Assembly (NCBI GenBank): GCA_964007475.1
Contig: OZ023274.1
Coordinates: 40,169,860 to 40,233,859, forward strand
Direction of reading: 5' to 3'
DNA: 64,000 nucleotides
Source: Hybos culiciformis
Lineage: Eukaryota; Arthropoda; Insecta; Diptera; Hybotidae
Shown here: one piece after another, positions 63,669-64,000 of the stretch
Layout: the number at the start of each line of letters is the position of its first letter
Position numbering within the stretch: the first letter of the stretch is position 1
Notes under the pieces: generated by a model
Seen by the model: only the letters and a program-made list of their open reading frames with translations
The model's database searches: none
Told to the model about the DNA's origin: nothing
Position numbers and translations under genes: made by a program

Positions 63669-63747
63669 AAGTAGACTATACTAAAGCGCTTTTTTTAACG
63701 AGGTATTCCCAGTAGGTCTAGTGCTAGTCCTCAAATAAATATACATA

Positions 63748-64000
63748 CACTAGATAGAAAAAGTCTGCGTACGGGCTCGTTTTCTTATTTTTTGTTCCAC
63801 ACGTTCCCAGTTTTTGATGTCATTTAAACGGACTCTGTAAAAAATTTTTTTTATCAAAATTTAAATTTTGTGAAATATCAATTTTTGGAAAAGTCTGCGT
63901 ACAGCCGGTTTTAATGCCGCGTCTCAAAAATTAGCTAATAATGCCATTTGAAAGGCAATTGAATGTAGATAATTTTGCGCCATATAATTTTATCCCTACG
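63748..64000. mobile_element. Start of a Tc1-like element with IR/DR-type end (cut by window edge)
   Basis: After a TA at 63746-63747 the sequence begins CACTAGATAGAAAAAGTC. The phrase AAAGTCTGCGTAC occurs at 63760-63772 and again at about 63890-63902, 130 bp apart in the same orientation. Paired direct repeats inside a long inverted end are the hallmark of IR/DR-type Tc1 elements. The transposase and the other end, if present, would lie beyond 64000. Confidence 0.55.

Overview
The window is strongly AT-rich eukaryotic DNA made almost wholly of mobile elements, tandem repeats and featureless AT-rich spacer. I could not support any host protein-coding gene, rRNA gene or functional tRNA gene. 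The mix of a LOA-clade non-LTR retrotransposon with a DUF4780-type ORF1, other non-LTR fragments, hAT-like and Tc1/mariner-like short elements, and many foldback elements points to an insect, most plausibly a fly. That assignment is inference; no species-specific marker was seen. Two runs of exactly 200 N (8564-8763 and 50797-50996) are assembly gaps of fixed size.

Layout. 1-8.5 kb: AT-rich DNA, a 5'-truncated retrotransposon tail (1957-2472, minus strand), a 2.1-kb element with inverted ends (3610-5726), a hAT-like element (5763-6531) and a foldback element built from more than 30 copies of a short inverted motif (about 7224-8434). 8.8-20 kb: AT-rich spacer, a TA-flanked MITE carrying a tRNA-Cys-like relic (11606-12340), a second tRNA-like relic (about 14655-14730), a 241-bp hairpin followed by a ten-unit ~106-bp tandem array (16220-17512), and a short foldback (18944-19164). 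20-30 kb: a four-module foldback MITE (20058-20695), a broken reverse transcriptase element with a (TAAA)n tail (about 22628-24130), a hAT-like element with a nested MITE (24963-26093), and a decayed endonuclease/reverse transcriptase element (about 26310-29251) of the same family as the 2-kb fragment. 31.9-37.4 kb: the best-preserved element, a full-length LOA-clade retrotransposon with a 13-bp target-site duplication, an intact ORF1, and an ORF2 broken by only three lesions. 38-43 kb: a 337-bp near-perfect palindrome and a three-level nest in which a hAT remnant holds a foldback-type repeat, which holds an 864-bp foldback. 44.4-50.8 kb: a highly homogeneous 186-bp satellite of 34 complete units that runs into the second gap. 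51-64 kb: spacer, a short MITE, two more copies of the repeat found inside the hAT nest, two hAT-like ends or elements, and the start of a Tc1-like element cut by the window edge.

How the parts relate. Autonomous elements (LOA, and two other non-LTR families) could supply reverse transcriptase. The short elements with inverted ends carry no transposase, so they must have been moved by proteins encoded elsewhere. The nesting gives relative ages: the LOA insertion predates the MITE inside it, and the hAT remnant predates the repeat inside it, which predates the 864-bp foldback. The most informative findings are the LOA element whose reading frame is restored exactly when the MITE and one copy of its TA duplication are taken out, a MITE family with 7-bp target duplications, the homogeneous satellite, and the motif-built foldback elements.
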